Shown: positions 25,037-33,811, numbered from the stretch's first letter. The stretch is 34,082 nucleotides of DNA from Bacillota bacterium (GCA_012510855.1 JAAZHE010000207.1:1-34082), one strand, 5' to 3'. Numbers and translations are program-made. Notes: generated from the sequence alone by a model not told the origin.

Positions 25037-26296
25037 TCATGCGATTTCAAAGGCTGCCTTCTCCATGAGCTCCTTCTTGGGTATGGGCCCCACAACCGCC
25101 AAAGAAAAGGGCTTTTCGGCGAAGAGGCGGTGTGCGACCCGCTGTACATCACCAAGACCAACGGCATCGATCTCGGCAATCAGCTCTTGGGGTGTGAGCA
25201 GTCTCTCATTATACAGCTCCGCCTTGGCTAGACGGCTCATTCGGGTCCCCATACTCTCCAGCTCCAAGAGCACGCTGCCTTTGAGCTGTTCCTTGGCACG
25301 CATGAGCTCTTCTGGCCGTAGTCCCTCCTCGGCTACCCGCCGGCACTCCTCCCTGAGCAGCTTAATGACTTGAGAGGTATTCTTAGGGCTTGTACCGGCA
25401 TACACCGCCATGGTCCCCACCTCTTCATAGCAAGTGTGGTAAGAAAATGTGGAGTATACTAGACCCCGCTCCTCCCGGAGAGTCTGAAACAGTCGGGAAC
25501 TCATCCCGCCCCCCAAGGCTGTATCTAGAACGTGTAGGGCATACTTGTCTTCATCCTTCCGGGAAAACCCCGGCACTCCCAAACAGATATGGGCCTGCTC
25601 TGTATCTTTTATTCTAAAGTACTGACCGCATCCCCGGGGCCGGGAGTTGCTGTGCTTTTGCAGCCTTTGCCCCCTCCAGTGGGAAAAGTGCCGGGCAACA
25701 CACTCTACCACTTGTCCATGCTCTATGTTGCCCACCACCGCTACAATAAGATTTGATGGTACGTAGTGTTGGGCATAATAGGTCAAAAGATCCTCCCTCT
25801 GGAGGGAGCGAACTGTCTCCCTGGTACCCAAGATCCCCCGGCTAACGGGATGGGGCTTCAGTAAACTCTCCAGCAAACCCTCATGGACCAAATCTTCAGG
25901 TGAGTCCTCATACATGCGGATTTCTTCTAGGATTACGCTCTTTTCCTTTTCCAATTCTTGATCAGCAAATGCTGAGTTAAGCAGCATATCGGCCAAGACC
26001 TCGATTAGGAGGCTGAAATGCTCATCGGGCACCTTCCCGTAATAGCAGGTATACTCCTTCTCTGTGTAGGCATTCAACTGTCCCCCGGTGGCATCGATGG
26101 TTTCCGCTATCTCCCGGGCTGAACGACTAGTTGTACCTTTAAACATCATATGTTCAATCATATGGGAAATCCCCAGCTGCTCATCAGCTTCGTCCTGGGA
26201 ACCGACCTTAAACCAGAACCCTACGGTGGCTGAACGAACATAGGGGATAAACTCAGTCACAATCTTGATACCATTCTCCAGTGTGGTTTTTTGCAA
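25037..26296 (-). CDS. mlpA: M16 family zinc peptidase (MlpA/YmxG type)
   Basis: 419 aa, full length for the bacterial processing-peptidase-like group. Inverted zinc motif HMIEHMMFKGT (HxxEH) near residue 45, the downstream metal glutamate in LEKEKSVILEEI, and the second-domain R/Y region GGGMSSRLFQTLREERGLVYS. TTG start with AGGGGG eight bases upstream. It is preceded by a strong promoter. In Bacillus the equivalent gene lies between ylxY and ymxH. Substrate not known. Confidence 0.95.
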   Translation of the reverse strand: MQKTTLENGIKIVTEFIPYVRSATVGFWFKVGSQDEADEQLGISHMIEHMMFKGTTSRSAREIAETIDATGGQLNAYTEKEYTCYYGKVPDEHFSLLIEVLADMLLNSAFADQELEKEKSVILEEIRMYEDSPEDLVHEGLLESLLKPHPVSRGILGTRETVRSLQREDLLTYYAQHYVPSNLIVAVVGNIEHGQVVECVARHFSHWRGQRLQKHSNSRPRGCGQYFRIKDTEQAHICLGVPGFSRKDEDKYALHVLDTALGGGMSSRLFQTLREERGLVYSTFSYHTCYEEVGTMAVYAGTSPKNTSQVIKLLREECRRVAEEGLRPEELMRAKEQLKGSVLLELESMGTRMSRLAKAELYNERLLTPQELIAEIDAVGLGDVQRVAHRLFAEKPFSLAVVGPIPKKELMEKAAFEIA

Positions 26297-26317
26297 TCAC
26301 CATTCCCCCTCGGAGCC

Positions 26318-26346
26318 ACTATACCGCTGTGTCCAATTCCTGTCAA
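26318..26346 (-). promoter_or_regulatory. Sigma-A promoter for the M16 peptidase operon
   Basis: Minus strand TTGACA, exactly 17 bases, TATAGT; one mismatch in twelve positions. It lies 22 bases upstream of the TTG start. It is divergent from the GH18 gene promoter. Confidence 0.82.
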
Positions 26347-26365
26347 ATGTGGATCTAACCTTTCC

Positions 26366-26394
26366 TGGAGAATACCGGGAAAGTCCGATATAAT
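26366..26394 (+). promoter_or_regulatory. Possible promoter for the GH18 gene
   Basis: Plus strand TGGAGA, 17 bases, TATAAT. The -10 is perfect, the -35 matches 4 of 6. A TTTCC...GGGAAA inverted repeat overlaps the -35 and spacer and could be an operator; that is inference. Confidence 0.5.
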
Positions 26395-26458
26395 GGCGGT
26401 TGTAGCGGCAGGTGACCTTGTAAGTTTGCCCGTTTTTTCTCTATGAAAGGAGGCCACC

Positions 26459-27739
26459 ATGTCACAAAGCGTGATCGTTATTTTGCTCAGCCTCATGCTG
26501 TTTATTTCCAACCTGTTTGGGGGCCCTTCAGATATCGCCACACCAAAGGGCCAGCTGCCCAGTCAGCACGAGATTAATACCGCAACTGGCCAGATCCGCA
26601 AATCTCCAGCCACCTTGTATGAAAGCCCCAGCACCGAGAGCAAGCGCATCGCTACTGGGCAGCCCAATACATCGGTATCCATATTGGCCGAAAGCGGCGA
26701 TTGGTACAAGGTCCAGCTGCCAGATGGAACCACCGGCTGGGTTCTCAAAATTATGGTGAGTACATCGGGAAGCACCGGCTCCTTAGGGCTTTTGACCAAA
26801 GAGGTCTATGGTTACTTCGTCCAAAATGCCAATCTTCCTTCCCAGCCGTCGCTGGCGGCCAACTACAACAAGATGACCGGTATCGTACCGTGGGCCTTTA
26901 GTGTCGATGCCCGGGGCAATGTGCATAACCAGATGAATCCTGAGACTCTGGCCGAGACTTTGGCCTTTGCCGGCCAGCGGAGACTCAAGACGCTAGCTTT
27001 GATCAGCAACTACGACAAAGCCACCGAGAGTTTCAGCGGCAAAATCGCCCATGAGCTCCTGGGCAGTACAGCCAACCGCCAGCGGGCTGTAGAAAACATC
27101 TACAAGACTGCTATCGACTGGGGGCTCAGCGGCATTAACTTAGATTTCGAACACGTCTATCCCTCGGACCGCGAGTACTACTCCCAGTTTCTCCGGGAAT
27201 TGAGCAATCGCCTCAGACCCGCAGGAATCATGGTTACCGCAGCCATACCGGCCAAAACCTATGATGATCCGTCATCAAGCTGGTCGGGCGCCTTTGACTA
27301 TAAAGCTATTGGCCAAGCGGTTGACAGGGTAGTGCTCATGGCCTACGATCAGCACTACGCCGGCGGGTCCCCAGGCCCCATTGCCTCCGCGGACTGGGTG
27401 GACCGGGTGCTTAAATTTGCGGTATCCCAAATCCCCAAGGACAAGGTGATCTTGGGAATACCCGGCTACGGCTACAGTTGGAAGGGACCGGGCAATGCCC
27501 ACTCGGTGAGCTACCAAAGGGCTGTTGAACTGGCAGCCCAAGGCAGCGGTGTCCGTTGGGATGCGACCCACAAGGCTCCTTATGCCACTTACAATGGCCG
27601 GGAAATGTGGTTTGAAAACGCCGCCAGCATCAGTTACAAGCTGGAGCTGGTGAAGAAATACGATATCCAAGGGATTGCCCTTTGGCGGCTGGGGCAGGAA
27701 GATCCCCAGCTGTGGCAGCTGGTAGCCAACAAGTTCTAA
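26459..27739 (+). CDS. SH3 domain plus GH18 glycoside hydrolase
   Basis: 426 aa, the only plus-strand gene. Signal/anchor segment at about residues 1-22 (VIVILLSLMLFISNLF), a bacterial SH3 domain at about 45-105 (ATLYESPSTESKRIAT, WYKVQLPDGTTGWV), then a GH18 catalytic domain. The active-site strand reads GLSGINLDFEHV with the catalytic glutamate present; VLMAYDQHY and VILGIPGYGYSW are typical of the spore-cortex-lytic/YaaH-like branch. AAAGGAGG lies five bases before the ATG. It interrupts the ylxY-mlpA order on the opposite strand and its stop overlaps the ylxY-like stop by 4 bases. Likely acts on peptidoglycan or spore cortex. Confidence 0.93.
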   Translation: MSQSVIVILLSLMLFISNLFGGPSDIATPKGQLPSQHEINTATGQIRKSPATLYESPSTESKRIATGQPNTSVSILAESGDWYKVQLPDGTTGWVLKIMVSTSGSTGSLGLLTKEVYGYFVQNANLPSQPSLAANYNKMTGIVPWAFSVDARGNVHNQMNPETLAETLAFAGQRRLKTLALISNYDKATESFSGKIAHELLGSTANRQRAVENIYKTAIDWGLSGINLDFEHVYPSDREYYSQFLRELSNRLRPAGIMVTAAIPAKTYDDPSSSWSGAFDYKAIGQAVDRVVLMAYDQHYAGGSPGPIASADWVDRVLKFAVSQIPKDKVILGIPGYGYSWKGPGNAHSVSYQRAVELAAQGSGVRWDATHKAPYATYNGREMWFENAASISYKLELVKKYDIQGIALWRLGQEDPQLWQLVANKF

Positions 27740-28521
27740 GAAACCCCTACTTTCGCTCCATCCATCTCCTCCAGCAGCTCACCTACCGGCAACAGGCTAA
27801 ACCCTTTTTGTCTAAGCCCTTCTATGATTCTTGGAAGGGCTTTTACTGTATTCACTTTGGGGTGCATTAGAACGATGCCTCCGTTTTGCGCTTTGTTCAT
27901 CACCCGGGCGATGGTGGTTTCAACACTGGGCTCCTGCCAGTCGATGGTATCAATAGTCCACATGATGGTCCGGTAACCCAAGGCATCGGCGGCGGCCACC
28001 ACCCGCCGGTCCACCTCTCCATAGGGAGGCGCAAACAAGAGGGCAGGTTCACCTACAAGGGTCTTTAGCAGGTTGTGGTTTTCTAAGATCAACATAGTCA
28101 AATCCCAATCGGAAAGCTGAGTCGGGTGGGCATGGCGCATACCGTGATTGGCCACTTCATGGCCTTCCCTGGCCATCCGCTTGACAAGCTCTGGGTACTG
28201 TTGGGCCCAATGGCCTGTCACAAAAAAAGTGACCCTAACTCCATGTTCCCGCAGGGTATCTAGCATGTCAGGCAGAACCTCTTGCCCCCAGTCCACATTG
28301 ACGGTTAGACTCATCAAAGGTTTGTTTGGGTCTCCCCGATACACTGGATTTGTTGCATTGTCGAGACCCAACACATCTATACTGCCCCGCCAATAGGGCA
28401 AAGCAGCAGCAAAGACGAGGCTGGCCAGCCAAACGGTAAGCAAGGCAACGACACCGAGTCGTTGCCGTAAGGCCCCGACACTAATACACAGAAAGACAAA
28501 CCGCCTTGTGGCCCTGGTCAT
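27736..28521 (-). CDS. ylxY: YlxY-like CE4 polysaccharide deacetylase
   Basis: 261 aa with one N-terminal membrane segment (about residues 22-42). CE4 (NodB) domain: motif 1 is LTVNVDWGQE instead of TFDDG, motif 2 NHGMRHAHP keeps both histidines, motif 3 is FAPPYGE with the usual Arg replaced by Ala, and motif 5 is IVLMHPK. The NVDWG and FAPP variants are typical of the YlxY sporulation branch, where activity is uncertain. Its ATG overlaps the stop of the upstream pdaB-like gene (ATGA). Stop TAG overlaps the convergent GH18 stop. Confidence 0.88.
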   Translation of the reverse strand: MTRATRRFVFLCISVGALRQRLGVVALLTVWLASLVFAAALPYWRGSIDVLGLDNATNPVYRGDPNKPLMSLTVNVDWGQEVLPDMLDTLREHGVRVTFFVTGHWAQQYPELVKRMAREGHEVANHGMRHAHPTQLSDWDLTMLILENHNLLKTLVGEPALLFAPPYGEVDRRVVAAADALGYRTIMWTIDTIDWQEPSVETTIARVMNKAQNGGIVLMHPKVNTVKALPRIIEGLRQKGFSLLPVGELLEEMDGAKVGVS

Positions 28522-29345
28522 TGGGCTTTCCCTCCCTTGACGGAGGCTTCTGACTGCGGCTTAAGCTGGGGCAGTTTCAAGGGGCGCTGGAGTCCTGAAT
28601 GCTGCTCAATATAATAGTTGTCCCGGTAGATTAATTCAGAAATGGGCACTATCTCATACCCCCGGGCCTTCAGCTCCGGCAGGAAATGGGCTAAGGCCTC
28701 TGCTGTATGCTTGCCGTTATTGTGCATCAGCACAATCTCGCCGGGACCCGCCTGACTTAGGATCCGATCCACGATGAACTGGGCGGAAACATCTTTCCAA
28801 TCCAGGGAATCGATACTCCACTGAATGGTATAATACCCTAGCTCTTGGGCGACCTCGATGACCTTATTGCTGTATTCTCCAAAGGGAGGGCGAAACAGAA
28901 AGGGATCGGTGCCCGTGATGGCCTTGATGTTGTTGTGATTGCGCTCAAGCTCTTGGCGGATGGCGGCTGGGCTCAGATTATTGAGATGCGGATGTGAATA
29001 AGTGTGGTTCCCGATTTCATGACCGGCAGCGACGATCTTCTTCACATATTCGGGGTATTTTTCTACCCAATAGCCCCCTAAAAAAAAGGTTGTGCGGACA
29101 TCGTTTTCTGCCAGAATCCTCAATAGCTCATCTGTGTAGTCCACTCCCCACATGGCGTCAAAGGAGATGGACATCCGCTGATCGGGGACATCCACTTTGT
29201 AGATCGGCACCAAGCGGGACGCCAGCATGGTGGACACGGTAGTGATGGCCATTTCCGACAGCCAATGCATGACGGTAAAGACCGCAAAAGCCAAGACCAC
29301 CATCACAACCTAGCTCCACGTGCCCCTAATATAGAATACCCGCAT
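28518..29345 (-). CDS. pdaB: PdaB-like sporulation polysaccharide deacetylase with in-frame TAG at codon 12
   Basis: CE4 deacetylase: SISFDAMWG (PdaB-type motif 1), GNHTYSHPHL with both histidines, FRPPFGEYS, IVLMHNN. The ORF track starts at GTG 29306. Upstream, an ATG at 29345 has a perfect GGAGGAGG six bases away and encodes MRVFYIRGTWS, then TAG (29310-29312), then VVMVVLAFAVFTV in the same frame. That gives a PdaB-like N-terminus: short basic segment plus membrane helix. Either the TAG is read through, or translation restarts at the GTG three bases after it (GGAG seven bases before). The protein is otherwise intact, 275 codons. Probably modifies cortex or wall peptidoglycan. Confidence 0.85.
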
Positions 29346-29358
29346 AGCTATCCTCCTC

Positions 29359-29407
29359 CGCAGGTAAAGAGCATAACCCCTCTACTGTGGCATTCTATTC
29401 ACCTGCG
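29359..29407 (-). promoter_or_regulatory. Leader hairpin abutting the pdaB ribosome site
   Basis: Minus strand arms CGCAGGTGAA and TTTACCTGCG pair over ten positions with one G-U. The 3' arm runs straight into GGAGGAGG. The loop is about 29 bases. It could control ribosome access; no T-run, so not a terminator. Inference only. Confidence 0.4.
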
Positions 29408-29444
29408 TTCCGGGATAGAAGCGGGCAGTCTCACTTAATAAAGA

Positions 29445-29467
29445 GGCAGCTCCCCCGGGGAGCCGCC
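29445..29467 (-). terminator. Intrinsic terminator after hsp20
   Basis: Minus strand GC-rich arms GGCGGCTCCC and GGGAGCTGCC pair except for one internal mismatch, followed by TCTTTATT. It is 25 bases past the Hsp20 stop. Confidence 0.8.
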
Positions 29468-29492
29468 TAGATCGGTCTTGAGCCTGTTCTTG

Positions 29493-29912
29493 TTAATGGA
29501 TATCTATCCGCCGGCCACTGGACATGCCCGGCTCCTTCTTGGGGATCCTAACTGATAGAATCCCGTCTTTATACTCCGCCCGGGCCTGATCGGGCTTGAC
29601 CTCCACCGGCAGAGGAATTGTCCGGGCAAAGCTCCCTAAGTGCCTTTCAGAGCGGTAGACGTGTTCATCCTTAAACTCTTGGCTCTGCTTCATCTGGCCG
29701 CTTAGTCTAAGGGAGGTTTCATCAACATACAGCTGCAGGTTCTCTTTACTCACTCCGGGAACCTCAGCGTCGACAATCACTTCAGAATCTGTCTGATAAA
29801 TGTCTACCTTGGGAATCCTGCCTTCGCCCCAATAGGGGAAGGAACCGCGCTCCAAAAGCTCCCACATGTCCCTGCTGAGCTCCCGCAAAGGGCGCCACGG
29901 CATGAGGCTCAT
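29493..29912 (-). CDS. Hsp20/alpha-crystallin family small heat-shock protein
   Basis: 139 aa. N-terminal MSLMPWRPLRELSRDMWELL, then an alpha-crystallin domain (about residues 35-125): VDIYQTDSEVIVDAEVPGVS, SERHLGSFARTIPLP, and the hallmark AEYKDGILSVRIPKKE. It is an ATP-independent holdase chaperone. TTG 29921 (three codons upstream) is only three bases from AGGAGG; the ATG is 12 bases away. No CIRCE operator was seen. It lies between dinG and pdaB. Confidence 0.95.
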   Translation of the reverse strand: MSLMPWRPLRELSRDMWELLERGSFPYWGEGRIPKVDIYQTDSEVIVDAEVPGVSKENLQLYVDETSLRLSGQMKQSQEFKDEHVYRSERHLGSFARTIPLPVEVKPDQARAEYKDGILSVRIPKKEPGMSSGRRIDIH

Positions 29913-29980
29913 CCCAATCAATCACCTCCTCTACCCACGGCAGTTTGATACAAGCGTAGTTTTCCCAGACTTAACAGCGG

Positions 29981-32179
29981 TTATGAGCCGGCCAGCCACT
30001 GGCGGATGGAGGCTAGAGTCTCTTGGCGGGATCTAACGGTGGTGGTGCATTCGGGAATAGACCTCAGGAATGTAGCTCCATAGGATTTGGTCAGGAGCCT
30101 CGAATCACAGACAACTATGACGCCGTGATCCGAGGTCCGCCTGATGAGCCGTCCAAAGCCCTGTTTGAACCGAATCACTGCCTGAGGCAGCATATACTCG
30201 AGAAAGGAATTGCGGCCCATCTCCTCGAGGCGGCGGATGCGAGAGGCCACCACCGGGTGGTCCGGAACCTGGAAAGGCAGTTTAGTGAGAATTACACAGG
30301 ATAGAGCCTCTCCCGGTACATCAACTCCTTCCCAGAAGCTACTGGTGCCGAACAAGACCGACCTTGTATCCCTTTGGAAATGCTCCAGCAAGAGGCTCCT
30401 GGCAGCTGTTCCCTGACAGAGGGCGGTTATACCTGCCTCATCCAATGGTTCCCGGCAGTAGCTGTAGACCTCCCGCAGCAGGCGGTAGGAAGTAAATAGA
30501 ACAAAGGCGCGGCCTGCGGTAGCCAGAAGCACATCCTTCACATACTCCGCCAGGTCACTTCCGTAACAACTGGATTTTGGTTCTGGGATATCTGTTGGAA
30601 TACACAAAAGCACCTGCCGTCGGTAGTCAAAGGGAGAGGCGATGAGCTCCTCCAAGACCGGCTGTCCTAAGCAGTGATCCTGGGTGATGTCTATTTGGTC
30701 CAGACCGAGGCGCCGGCGGATGTGGCCAAACCCGCGGTCAATGGCCAGGGTCGCTGAAGTCAAAACCACCGCGGCTAGGTTCCGGTAGACTCCCTGTCTC
30801 AGCACCTCGGCCACCTCAATGGGAGCTGCATGGAGACTGGGCTCGTTTCGGTTGCCGCTCAGTTCACCCCAATAGACGTAATCCGGGGGCGGCTCCCCCA
30901 TCATAGATTCAAGGATTGTCCGACTTTGACTGAGGCGATTCTCCACAGCCCCCAGTTCAGCTTTGTACATCTCCCATTCTTCACCTTCCGCCGTACTTAG
31001 GCGGTCTTTAAGGCTTCGTAAAGCCCGCTCTAGATTCTGGAGACTCACCACAAAATCCCAGCTTTCCCGTGACAGAGCCTCCCCAAGCTGGATGCCGCCG
31101 GGGGTGGGCCAAAGGGGTGCAGCCCCCTCACCACCCCTTGCCTTAATGAGAGCTGCCGCTCCGTCGAAGAAGGTGTTGCAGGTTGTTTGGGAACGCTCCA
31201 ACGCGGGAAGTAGTTCACGGGTCAGCTCAACAACTGCTGACTCCGCCCTGGACTGCGCCGTGCCGGGGCCCTGTTCAAGCAGTGTTTGGATCTGCGGCAG
31301 CAGCCCTACTGTTCTTCCGTGCCTGGTGCGCTGCAGGCGGCCAAGGAGGCGGCTTACGCCTACCTTGCTGAGACTGAATCCAAAGTGTTCAGTAGCCACA
31401 TCTTCTACGTGATGAGCTTCATCCAGAATTACATAGCGGTACGGTGGCAGCACCGAGCGCTTGGTATCAAAACCCAACACCTGCCGAATCGCCAAATCGG
31501 CGAACAACAAATGATGGTTGACAATGATCATATCAGCTGCAAAGGCCTGGTTCCGCTCTTTAAAATAGAAGCAGTCTTGGATATACGGACAGCGGGTCCG
31601 CAGACAAACATCACTCTCGGCACAGACCTCCCACCAGGTCTCCTCACTGAGAGGAAAATCCACCTCGCTTCTAGACCCAGTCCGGCACCGGGTGAGCCAT
31701 TCCCCTAAGGCACTTAGCTCCTCTTCTCTCCAAAGACTGACTTGACCGTGCTGCCCCAGGGTTTGGAAACGGTGAAGGCAAAGATAATTGCTCCATCCCT
31801 AAATAACCGCCACCTGCAAGTCGTTGTTGATCACACTCTTCAATAACGGAACATCTTTGTTGATCAGCTGTTCTTGGAGATTGATGGTATTGGTGGAGAT
31901 AATCACCTTCTCCCCGGAAAGGGAAGTCCAGAAACTTGCCGGAATCAAATACGCTAGAGACTTACCAGTTCCCGTTCCGGCTTCAATCAAAGCAATCCTT
32001 CCCTCCCAAAGGGCCCTGGCCACCGTCTTGGCCATCAGGAGCTGCCCTGGTCTTTCTTCATAGCCGTCAAGCCGCTGGGAGATAGCTCCTCCTGGGGTGA
32101 AAACTGCCTCGATCTGGCTTTCCATCTCACGAAAGCTCAGCTTTTCTTGGCCTGCTTTGTTCCCTTCTCCACCGTTCAT
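29981..32179 (-). CDS. dinG: DinG-family helicase interrupted by in-frame TAG at codon 127
   Basis: 733 codons, normal DinG length. XPD-like 5'-3' DNA helicase. ATG has GAGGAG nine bases upstream. Walker A AGTGTGKS at 67-74; TAG at codon 127 (31799-31801); then GWSNYLCLHRF with the first Fe-S cysteine at 134 and further cysteines in DVCLRTRCPYIQDC; DEAHH box; SATLA; final motif QGFGRLIRR. Everything except the TAG is intact and in one frame (32179 and 31663 differ by 516). Family members usually have lysine before G-x-x-NYLC, so AAG to TAG would explain it. Without readthrough the track ORFs (31799-32179 and 29981-31663) separate Walker A from the rest, making a null gene. Confidence 0.88.
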
Positions 32180-32244
32180 GCAGACTGGCTCCTCTACTTC
32201 TCAATCCTTCTAACACTTCTCTTTCAAGGAGCCGCTACCTGCTC

Positions 32245-33117
32245 TCATGGTCCCTTCCGCCCCCAAAGATCAAGCCGGTGAAGCAACCAGTGATTCTCAA
32301 TTATTTCTGTGAAGGAGATGCGCTCTGCCAAGAGGTGGAGCAAGATGAGGAGAACGAGAAAAGCCAGCCGGGCAGGCAGCGCCAGGGCATAACAGCTGGC
32401 CAACCCAAGGAGGCTGCCTAAGGCGTTGGATCCGACATCGCCCATCATCACCTCTCCTCTTAGGTCATAGGGAAGGTAGCCAAGAAGGCTTCCCAACCAG
32501 GGGAGTAATACCAAGGAGACTGGATTTCCCCTCAACAAGACGAAACTGTACCCCATGAGGAAAACCTTGCCGGCCCGCCCAGGCCTCAGATCGAAAAGAT
32601 TGAGGGTATTGGCCGCTGCGGCGATCAAGAGGCCGTCCACCGCTACTGCTGAAAGGCCATCTGCCCAAGGAGCCTCCGAAAAACCTCCCGGAGCCAATCG
32701 GTATGCTGCCAAGAGCAGCCCTAGGGCAGTACCGGCGGCAGCCTTGACAGCACCGGTGGTCAGCTGCCCACCGAGCAGAGCCCTGCCGTGACCTAGAAGG
32801 CCCGTTTGCTTACGGGTTCCCACCAGGTCATCTAAAAGGCCCAGGAGGCCATATCCCAAGGCAGCTGCTGCCAAAAGTGTTGAAGGCCTGGCCGCCTGTC
32901 CCAACCCCGTGGGGATCCAAGTCCAAGGCTCTGTCAGCCCCAGCAATGCCCCCATCACTGAACCGATCCAGATAAATAAGAACCCGCCTCCCACCGGCAC
33001 ACTATCTTGCCTGTAATTCTTCCTAAGGGCACCGTCCTCTTTGAGGAGTTCAAGAAAAGCCGGCATAGCCAAATACGTCCCTAAGCCTGCCAAGATCGAG
33101 AACAAGAGGATCTGCAT
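32245..33117 (-). CDS. MraY-like family 4 glycosyltransferase
   Basis: 290 aa, polytopic membrane protein of the MraY/WecA (GT4) superfamily. Metal/substrate motifs: DSVPVGGGFLF near the N-terminus, GLLDDLVGTRKQTGLLGH, NTLNLFDLRPGRAGK, and YLPYDLRGEVMMGDVGSNALG. These enzymes move a sugar phosphate to undecaprenyl phosphate; this branch has no assigned product. ATG start, AGGGGG nine bases upstream. It is next to a family 2 glycosyltransferase and an MctB/SteB-like gene, a trio seen together in other Bacillota. Confidence 0.88.
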   Translation of the reverse strand: MQILLFSILAGLGTYLAMPAFLELLKEDGALRKNYRQDSVPVGGGFLFIWIGSVMGALLGLTEPWTWIPTGLGQAARPSTLLAAAALGYGLLGLLDDLVGTRKQTGLLGHGRALLGGQLTTGAVKAAAGTALGLLLAAYRLAPGGFSEAPWADGLSAVAVDGLLIAAAANTLNLFDLRPGRAGKVFLMGYSFVLLRGNPVSLVLLPWLGSLLGYLPYDLRGEVMMGDVGSNALGSLLGLASCYALALPARLAFLVLLILLHLLAERISFTEIIENHWLLHRLDLWGRKGP

Positions 33118-33139
33118 ACACTCGTTCCCCCTACAGCCT

Positions 33140-33811
33140 TCAGCCGAGGAGCCAGCGCCAATGACGAAGGATCGTTATAAATACGTGAAGGAACTGCCGG
33201 CCCCGGTGAACCATCCCCCGGAAGTCTCTACCGGTCCGCCGATGGGTCATAGCTACTGGCACCTCCACAACCCGGTACCCCATGCGGTGGACTCCCATCC
33301 CCAAGGCAGTTTCAATACCGAAGCCATAGCCAACTCCCAGCTTCTGCCAGACTGCCCGCTTCATGGCCCGCTGACCGGAAAGAGGTTGATTAAGGAGAGG
33401 GCCGCCACTCCTTTTGATAGCCCATCGGGATAAGCCTTGAACCAAGCCGAAACCACCTTCTCCTGCGGTCAGGGGAAATACCGCGATGGACATATCTGCC
33501 TCTCCTGCCATCACGGGCTCCAGGAGCACGGCCGCCTCCCGGGCAGTGTCTCCCAGATCGGCATCCAGGAGCAGCAGGATATCCCCCTCGGCCAGAGCGC
33601 ATCCTACAGCCAGAGCTTGTCCCTTACCGCAGTTGGCCGCTAGAGAAAAGGTGAACGCCCCCGCCTCCCGGGCAGCCTGGAAAGTCCCGTCTTGGGAACC
33701 ATCATCGATGACGATGACCTCATTGATTGCTTCAACTGCTTCCAGAGCCCGGACAGTCTTGGCGATGGTCGCTTCTTCGTTGTAGGCCGGAATAACAGCC
33801 GATACCTTCAT
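33140..33811 (-). CDS. Family 2 glycosyltransferase
   Basis: 223 aa GT-A fold enzyme: VSAVIPAYNEEATIAKTVRAL, EVIVIDDGSQDGT, and the metal site LLLLDADLGD. No C-terminal membrane anchor is seen, although the end is hydrophobic (FLHVFITILRHWRWLLG). ATG start. It lies 14 bases after the upstream MctB-like gene and 22 before the MraY-like gene, probably co-transcribed. Acceptor unknown; a lipid-linked sugar is plausible. Confidence 0.9.
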   Translation of the reverse strand: MKVSAVIPAYNEEATIAKTVRALEAVEAINEVIVIDDGSQDGTFQAAREAGAFTFSLAANCGKGQALAVGCALAEGDILLLLDADLGDTAREAAVLLEPVMAGEADMSIAVFPLTAGEGGFGLVQGLSRWAIKRSGGPLLNQPLSGQRAMKRAVWQKLGVGYGFGIETALGMGVHRMGYRVVEVPVAMTHRRTGRDFRGMVHRGRQFLHVFITILRHWRWLLG

